In this document: piece by piece, positions 36,049-44,693 of the stretch | How the letters are laid out: each line of letters starts with the position of its first letter | How positions within the stretch are numbered: position 1 is the first letter of the stretch | Assembly: GCF_012427845.1 (NCBI RefSeq) | Contig: NZ_CP038498.1 | Coordinates: forward strand, 3,844,001 to 3,908,000 | Direction of reading: 5' to 3' | Length of the DNA: 64,000 nucleotides | Origin: Pectobacterium punjabense | GTDB lineage: Bacteria; Pseudomonadota; Gammaproteobacteria; Enterobacterales; Enterobacteriaceae | Made by a program: the position numbers and the translations under genes | The notes under the pieces: model-generated | Told to the model about the DNA's origin: nothing | What the model saw: the letters and a program-made list of their open reading frames with translations, nothing else | The model's database searches: none

Positions 36049-37213
36049 CTTAAAATCAAAGCCACTGACAAAAGACAATTTAAAAAAGCATACAAGAAAC
36101 ATGACTCAGCCCTGTATATTTTTTAATTTACCATTAAATAAAAAACTAGATTCATGCTCAGTAGAAGATATTCTTTCTTTGAAAGAAAAAAAATTCCTAT
36201 CTAGCATTCATAATGGTTCGTATTGGTCTGATAAACCCCTTTACGCAGAAGTTCAGGGGAGAAATAAAAGATTAGACTTAGAAAGCATGTTTTTAGATAA
36301 TAACGGAGATTATTACGTTACATATTTTCGTTCCACTCGAGACAATCCCACAGGATGGAAAACAATACGAACATGTGGAAATAATGATTTTGACAACTTT
36401 CTAGCAGAAAAAACAGATTTCATGGATTATATGAAAGGAAGTAATCTTCATAATCATTGGGTATCGAATGGTAAAACATTAAGTTTATTACATGCAGATC
36501 CCGTAGATACTCTATTTTTACAGATTAAAGGAGTCAAAACTTTTCGGTTGATACCAGAATCTTATAAAATTGCTCTATTAGCTGATTTTAAACAACCTCA
36601 TAAACTTAAATATAATGTAGAAGAACTTAAAAAAAATGGAAATAGTATAATAGAAATAGATATCCATCCAGGAACCGCCGTTTTTATGCCAGCATGGTGT
36701 TTTCATGAAATAGAAAGCAAAAATGAAGGGTTAAACATTTCATTAACATCTCATTACCTGAGAAAAAGAAAGTTATACGAAATATCTCCATTCCAAATAA
36801 TTAATAAATTCAGAAGATTCTTGTATCCTAAAATTGTCAATAAAAAAAGGATTGAATTTCAACTAAGCAACCTTTCCCCAGAATCAATTCCATTTTTCCC
36901 TTGGTTTTCATCATATGTATATAATAATAACTTCAAATATGATACAACTTTTCAACATAAAAATTTCCTTATCAATAGGGTGAAAGTAAAAATAACCCCT
37001 ATCACTAATGAATTATTGAATTTAATTTTAAATGAAGTTGATGGATATAAAAGCATTTATAGAATTTCAAAAGATAAAGAAATTGAAATTGATAAATTAC
37101 TCAATGTATTCAAACAATTAATTGAGGATGAGTTTATTCAAATACTTTTTGAATCTGATGACAAATATAATTATTTCTATCAAAGCATCGAGCCTAAGAA
37201 TATTTACATATAA
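36035..37213 (+). CDS. JmjC/cupin-type Fe(II)/2-oxoglutarate dioxygenase with PqqD-like C-terminus
   Basis: A 392-residue protein overlapping the exporter by 14 bases; AAGGA precedes the ATG. The cupin core holds the iron triad: His and Asp in LLHADPVDTLFLQ (153 and 155) and His in PAWCFHEIES (224), with Lys in GVKTFRL (168) placed to bind 2-oxoglutarate. The last about 65 residues (310-373) read like a winged helix of the PqqD/RRE type: TPITNELLNLILNEVDGYKS, then spaced helices ending EDEFIQILFE. Such domains bind leader peptides. It probably hydroxylates or otherwise oxidises the precursor core. Distant relatives hydroxylate ribosomal proteins. Confidence 0.72.
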   Translation: MKKIDLKSKPLTKDNLKKHTRNMTQPCIFFNLPLNKKLDSCSVEDILSLKEKKFLSSIHNGSYWSDKPLYAEVQGRNKRLDLESMFLDNNGDYYVTYFRSTRDNPTGWKTIRTCGNNDFDNFLAEKTDFMDYMKGSNLHNHWVSNGKTLSLLHADPVDTLFLQIKGVKTFRLIPESYKIALLADFKQPHKLKYNVEELKKNGNSIIEIDIHPGTAVFMPAWCFHEIESKNEGLNISLTSHYLRKRKLYEISPFQIINKFRRFLYPKIVNKKRIEFQLSNLSPESIPFFPWFSSYVYNNNFKYDTTFQHKNFLINRVKVKITPITNELLNLILNEVDGYKSIYRISKDKEIEIDKLLNVFKQLIEDEFIQILFESDDKYNYFYQSIEPKNIYI

Positions 37214-37493
37214 AATAAATCCAATAAATTAAAATAAGGAAAAAAATATATATGATAAGCATTCGATAAAAATATCGAAAGACATCATTACAATATATTT
37301 GACTTATAAATATAAATCGATGAATAGCTCCGACCTCACAGAAGTCGCTCGGTCAATTGCCATTGGCAGTGGGCACAGCGTTGGTTCCATACAAATATTC
37401 TTATTGTCCCAAAAAGAACGATAACCCTCGCGCTAATATCGACTTACATACTTTTTTACCTATTGCCCCTACCGTCATCGTTAAAAACTGATA
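37214..37493. other. Spacer behind the cassette
   Basis: Mostly AT-rich. A GC-richer patch at 37330-37400 contains a 34-codon frame (37320-37424) without ribosome site. The drop back to chromosomal composition near 37.45 kb marks the right border of the transferred block. Confidence 0.45.
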
Positions 37494-37508
37494 TGTTATA
37501 ATATAACA
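37494..37508. promoter_or_regulatory. Zur box
   Basis: TGTTATAATATAACA, a perfect 15-bp palindrome, matches the enterobacterial Zur operator core (TGTTATANTATAACA). It lies 16 bases before the first ORF of the metal transporter operon. The transporter should be derepressed in zinc shortage. Confidence 0.88.
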
Positions 37509-37523
37509 ATTGATATTTTACCG

Positions 37524-37634
37524 ATGACAATGACAAATTTTTACTCTCTCTCCGCGCTGAAGCGCGTGTTACTGGTTTCCCTGCTGTTAGCACTGTTGTG
37601 GCTATTAGTCGGGTGGGCGGTGATGCTGCCATGA
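37524..37634 (+). CDS. 36-residue single-helix membrane peptide leading the zinc operon
   Basis: A small ORF directly behind the Zur box whose stop overlaps the ATPase start (ATGA). The middle is one hydrophobic helix (VLLVSLLLALLWLLVGWAV) behind a basic KR pair, so it should sit in the inner membrane with a cytoplasmic N-terminus. Coupling to the ATPase suggests a transporter helper or a translation coupler. It is not a family I recognise. Confidence 0.55.
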   Translation: MTMTNFYSLSALKRVLLVSLLLALLWLLVGWAVMLP

Positions 37635-38341
37635 TCACTTTACAGGAACTGGCTTTTGGCTACCGTGGCCAACCACCATTAGGTACGCTCAGCGGGTGTT
37701 TTCATCAGGGATCGCTGACGGCAATTATTGGCGCGAACGGTACGGGGAAATCCACCCTGCTGAAAACGCTGGCGGGTTTGCTGCCACCGCTTTACGGTAC
37801 GTTCAACCTCGGGGCTGGTAGCAAAGAGAATGCTGTCGGCTATCTGCCACAGCTCTCCGAATTCGATCGGCAGTTTCCGATTAACGTGCGCGATCTGGTG
37901 CTGATGGGTTCACTGCCCCATCGCGGATTGTTACGGAGTATTAACGCCAACTGGCACCGCAAAGCCATTGATGCCCTCGACGCCGTCTCAATGGGAGATT
38001 TCGCCGATCGTCATATTGGCGTCCTGTCCGGCGGGCAGCTACAGCGCGTGCTCTTCGCTCGTCTGATGCTAACGCAGGCTCCCATCATTCTGCTGGATGA
38101 GCCTCTTACCGGCGTCGATAGCCAAACCACGCAGGCACTCTTGCAGATTATCGAGCAGCTTCACGCCGAAGGCAGAACCATTCTTACCGTGTTGCACGAT
38201 CTGGAACTGGTTGGGCAGCACTTTCCAACTATCTTGCAGCTCACCCAGGGCGGTCATCGCTGGGGAGATGCCCAACCCATATTACATAGCCTGCGCAAGG
38301 CAGAAAGTGATACGCCAACGCTCAGGATCGTCACGTCATGA
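37631..38341 (+). CDS. Metal ABC transporter ATPase (Zn/Mn type)
   Basis: A 236-residue ATPase. Walker A is GANGTGKSTLLKTL, signature LSGGQLQRVLFARL, Walker B IILLDEPLTGVDS and switch His in VLHDLEL. The ATG at 37631 lies in the ATGA overlap; an earlier in-frame codon at 37598 lies inside the small membrane ORF and lacks support. Together with the next two genes it forms a metal importer of the ZnuABC/PsaABC class. Confidence 0.9.
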   Translation: MITLQELAFGYRGQPPLGTLSGCFHQGSLTAIIGANGTGKSTLLKTLAGLLPPLYGTFNLGAGSKENAVGYLPQLSEFDRQFPINVRDLVLMGSLPHRGLLRSINANWHRKAIDALDAVSMGDFADRHIGVLSGGQLQRVLFARLMLTQAPIILLDEPLTGVDSQTTQALLQIIEQLHAEGRTILTVLHDLELVGQHFPTILQLTQGGHRWGDAQPILHSLRKAESDTPTLRIVTS

Positions 38342-39192
38342 TGCTATTCCACCTGATGACTTCCCCTTTTGCCGAATTCGGTTTTATGCGCCGCGCGCTA
38401 GTCGGCTGTCTGGTACTCACATTGAGCGCCGCGCCGCTGGGCTGTTTCCTGCTGCTACGACGTATGAGCCTGATTGGCGATGCCCTGTCGCATGCCGTAT
38501 TACCCGGCGTGGCAATCGGCTATCTCATCTCCGGGATGTCACTGCTGGCAATGGGAATCGGTGGCTTTATTGCCGGGCTATCCGTCGCCATGCTCTCCGG
38601 CTTCGTCACCCGCCACACGGAATTAAAAGAGGACGCCAGCTTCGCAGGATTTTACCTCGGTTCGCTGGCGCTTGGCGTCACGCTGGTTTCACTGCGTGGC
38701 TCCAGCATTGACCTGCTGCATGTCCTGTTCGGATCGATTTTGGCGGTGGATCGCGCCGCGCTGATCGACATTGCGTTGATCGGATCGTCGTCCTTGCTGG
38801 TGCTGGCCGCTCTCTATCGGGCGCTGGTGATTGAATCGTTTGACGTAACCTTCCTGCGCATCAGCTCAGGCCGCTATCGGGCGCTAATCCACGGCCTATT
38901 TCTGTCGCTGGTGGTGCTCAATCTGGTCGCAGGGTTCCAGCTGCTAGGCACGCTGATGACGGTCGGCATGATGATGCTGCCAGCCGCCAGCGCACGGTTC
39001 TGGACGCAGCGCCTGCCCGCCATGCTCGGTATTGCGGTGCTGCAAGGAATGGTTGCCAGCCTGATTGGGCTGCTGTGGTCTTACTATGCCGAGTTGCCTG
39101 CTGGCCCCGCCATCATCCTGACGATGACGCTGTTTTTCTGTTTCTCCGTCTGTGTTGGTCACCACGGTGGGCTGCTACGCCTGCGTCGTTGA
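38338..39192 (+). CDS. Metal ABC transporter permease (ABC-3 family)
   Basis: A 284-residue membrane protein with eight or so helices, starting in the ATGA overlap with the ATPase. The segments LLLRRMSLIGDALSHAVLPG and GTLMTVGMMMLPAASARFW are the conserved coupling and channel blocks of ABC-3 permeases. It imports the metal handed over by the binding protein. Confidence 0.9.
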   Translation: MMLFHLMTSPFAEFGFMRRALVGCLVLTLSAAPLGCFLLLRRMSLIGDALSHAVLPGVAIGYLISGMSLLAMGIGGFIAGLSVAMLSGFVTRHTELKEDASFAGFYLGSLALGVTLVSLRGSSIDLLHVLFGSILAVDRAALIDIALIGSSSLLVLAALYRALVIESFDVTFLRISSGRYRALIHGLFLSLVVLNLVAGFQLLGTLMTVGMMMLPAASARFWTQRLPAMLGIAVLQGMVASLIGLLWSYYAELPAGPAIILTMTLFFCFSVCVGHHGGLLRLRR

Positions 39193-39232
39193 TCGATAAA
39201 TTTTGTTATCTGCAACTTTCTGTGAGGGAAAA

Positions 39233-40111
39233 ATGAAACGTTCACTATTAGCTATCGCGTTATCCGGCCTGCTGCTTAGTCCACTGGCGATGGCAAAGAA
39301 CCTTGATGTTGTCGCCAGCTTTTCCGTACTTGGCGATATGGTCAGCCACATCGGCGGCGATCGCGTTACCGTGACCGATCTGGTAAAACCGAATGGCGAT
39401 CCACATGAGTTTGAACCGTCGCCAAAAGACAGTAAAACGTTGGCTAGCGCCGATCTGGTTTTCGTTAATGGTCTAGGTTTAGAAGGCTGGATCGACAGAC
39501 TGGTCACCGCATCTGGCTATCATGGCAACGTTATTACCGCCTCCGACGGGATTGAAACACGCTCAATGGTAGAAGACGGCAAAACGGAAACCGATCCGCA
39601 TGCCTGGAACAGCATGAGCAACGGCGTGATCTACGCACACAATATCGTCAATGCGCTGGCAAAAGCCGACCCTGCCAATGCCGATTACTATCGTCAGCAG
39701 GGCGAAGCCTACATTACGCAGCTACAGGAACTGGATCGCTACGCGAAGAAAACCTTTGCCGCCATTCCTCCAGAAAAACGCAAGGTGCTGACCAGCCATG
39801 ACGCGTTCGGCTACTTCAGTCAGGCCTATGGCGTGAAATTCCTGTCGCCGGTGGGCTACTCTACCGAATCTGAAGCCAGCAGCAAAAAAGTGGCCTCGCT
39901 GATTAAGCAAATTAAGCAAGAGAAGGTGAAAAGCTACTTCATTGAGAACCAGACCGATGGACGTCTGGTGAAGCAAATCGCCAATGCCAGCGGCGCACAG
40001 CCCGGCGGTGAACTGTACCCGGAAGCCCTGACCGACGCATCCGGCCCGGCAGCGACCTATACGGCCGCGTTTAAGCACAACGTTGATACCCTCGTCGCCA
40101 GCATGAAGTAA
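39233..40111 (+). CDS. Metal-binding periplasmic protein (cluster A-I)
   Basis: A 292-residue solute-binding protein with signal peptide LLAIALSGLLLSPLAMA. Ligands seen: His in NGDPHEFEPS, His in ETDPHAWNS, probably Glu in GYSTESEASS and Asp in ALTDASGPA. This His/His/Glu/Asp set is that of Mn/Fe binders such as PsaA, while ZnuA has a third His and a His-rich loop that is absent here. The Zur box upstream nevertheless argues for zinc. ATG 39233 has GAGGG upstream. Mn or Zn cannot be settled from sequence. Confidence 0.88.
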   Translation: MKRSLLAIALSGLLLSPLAMAKNLDVVASFSVLGDMVSHIGGDRVTVTDLVKPNGDPHEFEPSPKDSKTLASADLVFVNGLGLEGWIDRLVTASGYHGNVITASDGIETRSMVEDGKTETDPHAWNSMSNGVIYAHNIVNALAKADPANADYYRQQGEAYITQLQELDRYAKKTFAAIPPEKRKVLTSHDAFGYFSQAYGVKFLSPVGYSTESEASSKKVASLIKQIKQEKVKSYFIENQTDGRLVKQIANASGAQPGGELYPEALTDASGPAATYTAAFKHNVDTLVASMK

Positions 40112-40151
40112 GCCCCACACCGGCTAACGCCGGGCGACCAAGAGAAATAGA

Positions 40152-40196
40152 TAAGGGCAGCAATGCCGGGAAACTTCCCGCCAGACGCTGCCCTTA
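40152..40196. terminator. Bidirectional terminator hairpin
   Basis: TAAGGGCAGC (40152-40161) and GCTGCCCTTA (40187-40196) pair perfectly around an inner GGGAA/TTCCC hairpin. It lies between two convergent genes, the metal-binding protein and the kinase. Confidence 0.7.
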
Positions 40197-40227
40197 ATGT
40201 CATGCACACGGTTGGTACAGTCGAACG

Positions 40228-41727
40228 TTAATTGGATACCAGTTGTACCACCACGAGCCTTCCCCCCTCTTGGGTGGAAAGGACAAACTGTGCGCCGTCC
40301 GTCAACGCCAGCTTATCCCCGATGGCGATCCTCTGTTTATCGGGTAACGACATCAACTCCTCAATGCCTTCATTCACCAGCCACCATTGGTCATTATGAA
40401 AGACAAAATAACCCACACGTTTCTTCTGCTCTGGCGTCGTGCGCTCATTTGGGGCAATCAGGCGATTAACATGCCAGGCATACAAAGACTGGCCGTTCCA
40501 GACCATTAGACGATGGTCATCAGGGCGATAGCTCCCTGTTTTACGCGAAGAATACAGGTTGAGTATCGGCAGCTTGCCTTTATACGGCGTACCGCAATAC
40601 GGGCATGAGGGCTGAGTCTTACCCGAAAAGACATACCATTCCTGTTCGCACGCCGAATTCTGGCACGGCTGGATAAGATCGACCGTTTTCACCAGTGCCG
40701 TTTCCCACTCATCCGCCGTCGGACGTTGGGTTGGCTCATGCAAACCGGTAATAAATGCTTTCTCAAACAGAGGCGTAAGATAAGGTCCCAGAATGGTATA
40801 GGGGATCTTATCCGTATCCGCCCACGGCAAAGATGACGGGCTGACTTGGCTGAGCTTAACCGCATTGCTGCGGTCTGTCGGATGTTCGATAAACAGCGCC
40901 CTTTCCCCCATGGACAGCGCTTCGTCCCGCATTTCATCATCCATATCATGAATTTTACCGCCCCGTAGCGGGTGCCGGTAAAACAGATACATGTAGTTCA
41001 ATACGGCTAACGCATGACGATCGGTACTGATGCTAGGCAAAATCCGATTGGCATCTTCTTTCGCCAAGTGAGTCGTTTTCACCACTTCGGGCGCAATAAA
41101 GTCCGGCGTACCCACGACGTCCGGTGGATATTTCCCCGGCACCACCAGACCATCGATATCGATCACACAGGCATGACCCGCTTCGGGATCAACCAGCACG
41201 TTCTTATAACTCAGATCGCTGTGGCACAGACCAGCGGCGTGCATGCGGCGCACTGCCCGGGTCAATAGCAAGCAGACTTTTAGGTAATTCAGCAGGTTAC
41301 CGCGCTCACGCGGATCGAGAAATTTGTTCTGGTTATTCGCACTGGCGAACCATTTTCCTTCTTTTTCTCGTCCTTTGATGCCAAGAAAATCATTATTCTT
41401 GGAACCATACTTAAAGAAAAAGTGGCTGTGGTAGGTTGGCACCACAATGCCGATTCGCCCCTCGTGTTCAACCACGCTGGTCGGCCAGCAGAACAGGTCT
41501 TGCCAATACTCGCCGCCCGCCTGCTCAAAAATACTTTGCCGATAGCGACCGGTGATCATCGCAATTCGCTCTTTCGCCTGCTCATTCTGTGGCTTTTTAT
41601 AGAACGCCACCACGTAGGTCTTGTCAGGAGAGAAATAGACATCTTTCATCGAACCCGAACCGATGACTTCGTCAACGTACTGGACGAGCTCGCCATCTCG
41701 GGTGGTACAACTAATAATATTCGCCAT
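40228..41727 (-). CDS. Ter-cluster serine/threonine protein kinase with zinc ribbon
   Basis: A 499-residue kinase-like protein. Gly-rich loop IGSGSMKDVYF (22-32), catalytic loop HSDLSYKNVLV (169-179, with Ser-Asp in place of Arg-Asp) and metal Asp in VIDIDGL (188-194) are visible. A C-terminal zinc ribbon (CQNSACEQEW and CPYCGTPYKG) follows, then a beta-rich end domain. It is the last gene of the minus-strand operon with PP2C and TerY proteins, so it probably works with them in a phosphorylation relay in the stress response. Confidence 0.85.
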   Translation of the reverse strand: MANIISCTTRDGELVQYVDEVIGSGSMKDVYFSPDKTYVVAFYKKPQNEQAKERIAMITGRYRQSIFEQAGGEYWQDLFCWPTSVVEHEGRIGIVVPTYHSHFFFKYGSKNNDFLGIKGREKEGKWFASANNQNKFLDPRERGNLLNYLKVCLLLTRAVRRMHAAGLCHSDLSYKNVLVDPEAGHACVIDIDGLVVPGKYPPDVVGTPDFIAPEVVKTTHLAKEDANRILPSISTDRHALAVLNYMYLFYRHPLRGGKIHDMDDEMRDEALSMGERALFIEHPTDRSNAVKLSQVSPSSLPWADTDKIPYTILGPYLTPLFEKAFITGLHEPTQRPTADEWETALVKTVDLIQPCQNSACEQEWYVFSGKTQPSCPYCGTPYKGKLPILNLYSSRKTGSYRPDDHRLMVWNGQSLYAWHVNRLIAPNERTTPEQKKRVGYFVFHNDQWWLVNEGIEELMSLPDKQRIAIGDKLALTDGAQFVLSTQEGGRLVVVQLVSN

Positions 41728-41757
41728 TTATTATCACCAGCAATCCATTTCTGAGAC

Positions 41758-43524
41758 TCACCATGCCACGACAATCGTCCGGTCATCATGGTTTCCGGGC
41801 GAGAAAAAGTTTAGCCACTCAGTCAGTTGTTCTGCCGCCTGCTCGCCGTCATTCAGGCAAGGGGCAATGTCGGCAATCAGTGCATCCCATTTTGCCGCGT
41901 TTTGTAGCCCGTTATCCGTTTCAAAATACGGATCGGATACCCCGTCGGTCATCAGGATCAGGTGCGAGATCTCGCTCCATTTACCAATAATAACGCGCTT
42001 ACTAAACTGGGTGTCCTGTACGGCATCCTGATCCAGAAAGCGGGTTTGCCCAGCATATTCACCACTATCCGGCATGCCTAATAGACGGACTTTCCCCGCG
42101 GGCCCATAGGCGGCGATAGCACCGTCTCCTAACCAGAACGACGCGGCAAATAACCCATCATCAGTGCGTAACGCAACCGTTGCTAACAGCGTGGTGGAGT
42201 AGGATTTGATGCTTTCGTTCGTTTCCAGCGCTTCGCCGTGGATCTTATGCACCGCAAGCTGTGCGGCCTTATGAAATTGGCTGACAAAGAAGGTGCCGAC
42301 CTCCCGCTGATCTTCCGGCGTCCAATCGGCGATCGCGCGCTTTAATCCTGACGCCGATTCCCCTGCCAGCTGCCGCGCTAAATAGTCGCCAACCACTGCC
42401 GTGACCAGCCGCGATCCCTGCCGAGAATTTTTCGCACTCCCAGCACCGTCAGCAACCAACAGGACACTCCAGCCGCTATCATTGTCGTGTGCGATAAAAT
42501 AGTCATCATCACGAAACGAACCGACGTGCTCGTGCGAACGCCCTCGACGACTGGCGGCAACAATGTTAACGCCCGGCAGCCGGATCGCTTGTTGCGCGAT
42601 ATTCGCTTTAAAATAACGATCGTCAGCGGGGGGATCGATGATTTTCCATAGGCTGCGCGGATCGGGATTCACGATCAAAAGTACCTTTGTGACGCCCACC
42701 GTCGCAGTTCCGCATGACCAGTGGACAGCGATTTCCCAATCACCACTTCGTGTCGGCACTCCCACCAACGCCGCAGTCTCTCGGTCGAAATGCAGCCCGA
42801 TCGCCTCGCTAAACACCACCTCCTGCACATCAGGCGTCATCCCGTTATCAAGGCTAATCTCAATGGGTGAATTAAAGGGTGTACCGACGCGGGCATTAGC
42901 GATATTCACTTTTGCCTGTGGCAGACTCACCGCCGCGGGAGGGGCTTTATTACTCTGGCTCGGCGTGGGAACTTGCCCAGGTTTTAGCGCATTTACCGTA
43001 GCTGGGCGAGCTTGTGCGGCATTCAACTCTGCAAACGACATCGCTTCCCATTGTTCTTTTTCCACTTTCTCCTGTTCCACAGGCACCGGCGGTGGATCGA
43101 CTGCTTCTGGTGCAGCTATCTCAGAGGAGGTCACCTCGCCCTGTACCGATACAGTGGCCATATCCTGTGATATCTCCACGGCATCCGGCGGCGTAATGAC
43201 AGCGTCCGCTGATGCCGCTAAGGCTTCAACAGAGTCAGGCTTCATGCTCTGAGAGTCATTGTTTTCTTTAGAATCATCGTTTTCTGTAGCACTACGGTTT
43301 TCTGTAGCACTACGGCTTCCTGTAGCGTCACCGTTTTCTGTAATAGAAAGAGGCAGCGCGATACTTTCCACTTTGAGCACTACCTGTTCACGCAGTTTGT
43401 CTAACAGTGCGCGCAGCTCAGCATCATCGTCCCACGCATTAACGTCAGCGTCGGGAAGCGTTTTTCCTGCCTGCTGCAAGATCAGCGCGAAGATCTGGAG
43501 ATCTGGACGGACATCAATATCCAT
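41758..43524 (-). CDS. Ter-cluster PP2C-type phosphatase
   Basis: A 588-residue protein. The catalytic PP2C domain lies in the second half, with the Asp motif LLVADGAGSAKNSRQ (about 357-370) and DGVSDPYFETDN (about 526). The N-terminal half has an Ig-like domain (FNSPIEISLDNGMTPD region) and a low-complexity linker with a short tandem repeat (SATEN twice, about 70-82). It starts in a TAATG overlap with the TerY gene upstream. It presumably opposes the adjacent kinase. Confidence 0.85.
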   Translation of the reverse strand: MDIDVRPDLQIFALILQQAGKTLPDADVNAWDDDAELRALLDKLREQVVLKVESIALPLSITENGDATGSRSATENRSATENDDSKENNDSQSMKPDSVEALAASADAVITPPDAVEISQDMATVSVQGEVTSSEIAAPEAVDPPPVPVEQEKVEKEQWEAMSFAELNAAQARPATVNALKPGQVPTPSQSNKAPPAAVSLPQAKVNIANARVGTPFNSPIEISLDNGMTPDVQEVVFSEAIGLHFDRETAALVGVPTRSGDWEIAVHWSCGTATVGVTKVLLIVNPDPRSLWKIIDPPADDRYFKANIAQQAIRLPGVNIVAASRRGRSHEHVGSFRDDDYFIAHDNDSGWSVLLVADGAGSAKNSRQGSRLVTAVVGDYLARQLAGESASGLKRAIADWTPEDQREVGTFFVSQFHKAAQLAVHKIHGEALETNESIKSYSTTLLATVALRTDDGLFAASFWLGDGAIAAYGPAGKVRLLGMPDSGEYAGQTRFLDQDAVQDTQFSKRVIIGKWSEISHLILMTDGVSDPYFETDNGLQNAAKWDALIADIAPCLNDGEQAAEQLTEWLNFFSPGNHDDRTIVVAW

Positions 43525-44564
43525 TAGCCCCTCCCGCGATTGACATCGAAATCATCCACACCGCCGTTTTCACTAAAGCTAATGTTATGATTGCACCAAG
43601 GGCATATCACAGTTTCTGGCCCATTGATGCACAGGAGTTTTCCGCAGGAACACATCGCAAAGGCACTGGCATTACCGCAGTGGGGGCAACCCGGCGCGCC
43701 GTGTAATTCGCTCGTGTTTACTTGCAATGCAGAGGCTCTGGCATCACTCCAGGCAAAATAATCTTCATCTATCGGGAAACAGCCCGCCAGATTAAATCCG
43801 TTGATATTGAGCTTAAAATTGAGGGACGACAGGTTAACGTTGGGGCGCTCATACTTCATCAGATAGGGGCGGCGAGATTTGTTGCAGCGACCAACCAGAA
43901 TGACACAGTTCTCATCATACGCCCGCGCGACCTCATCCTTAGCCAGCCGAACAATAGACTCATTATTCGACAACAACGGTGGCGCATCTTCCCCGACGCT
44001 ACGGCTATGGGCAGTGACAGACGCGGTGATCCATTTGATAAAACGGGTGAAGTCCCCTTCCTGTGCCTCAGTAAACAGCAATACATTTTCGGTGAGTTGG
44101 CGCAATGTATTCAAATCGGCAGAGGCTCCCAGACCAATCGCGATCAGGTTGACCTTATTAGCGTAGTGCTGTTTCCAACGTGTAATCTCCGGTGCGGTAT
44201 CATCCGTCGGGCGGCCATCTGTCAGCAGATAGACCACGGGTTTCCAATCACCTTTACGCTCTTGCGTCGTCTTTCTTACTTGTTCATCGATCTGCTTAGT
44301 CAATTCCCGCAGCGCGGCACCAAGGCTGGTACCGCCGCCTAACGGCAGACGCGGTGGATAGAATGATACCACCTCCACTAGGGGAACGATGGTTTGCGCC
44401 ACACCGGCAAAAGCGATGACGGAAATCCAAGCTGTTTCGAGGGCGTGAGGATCTTTTTTCAAATCGCTAACGATAGCCTGTAGACCATCGTTCATTTTCT
44501 TCAGATTATCTCCGATCATCGACTCCGAGCAGTCGAGAACGAAGAAAACGGGTAGTCGTCTCAT
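43524..44564 (-). CDS. terY: TerY-type VWA protein with zinc-ribbon tail
   Basis: A 346-residue protein. The VWA domain (about 1-200) has a MIDAS-like motif DCSESMIGDNL near the start, then GGTSLGAAL and TDGRPTDDT. The C-terminal part adds a domain and two zinc ribbons (CPHCGNASAFAMC and CPWCN). Start at 44564 has AAGGTG upstream; the longer frame has no site. VWA proteins serve as scaffolds, in this cluster probably for the kinase, phosphatase and TerD proteins. Confidence 0.85.
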   Translation of the reverse strand: MRRLPVFFVLDCSESMIGDNLKKMNDGLQAIVSDLKKDPHALETAWISVIAFAGVAQTIVPLVEVVSFYPPRLPLGGGTSLGAALRELTKQIDEQVRKTTQERKGDWKPVVYLLTDGRPTDDTAPEITRWKQHYANKVNLIAIGLGASADLNTLRQLTENVLLFTEAQEGDFTRFIKWITASVTAHSRSVGEDAPPLLSNNESIVRLAKDEVARAYDENCVILVGRCNKSRRPYLMKYERPNVNLSSLNFKLNINGFNLAGCFPIDEDYFAWSDARASALQVNTSELHGAPGCPHCGNASAFAMCSCGKLLCINGPETVICPWCNHNISFSENGGVDDFDVNRGRG

Positions 44565-44693
44565 AACAGACACCTTTATTAAGCCAATAGCCTGTAAGCG
44601 AATCGCCTTCGCAGCAAGCACGTCTATGGGTTTAAATGTGAGCGTGGTCGCTAAATAAAAGGCAAGGTCCCTGTCGGGAGCCCTGCCTTGACG

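Noticed and set aside
37320..37424. 34-codon ORF behind the dioxygenase gene, considered as a second precursor peptide
   Set aside because: No ribosome site, no resemblance to the first precursor and no Gly/Cys-rich end.
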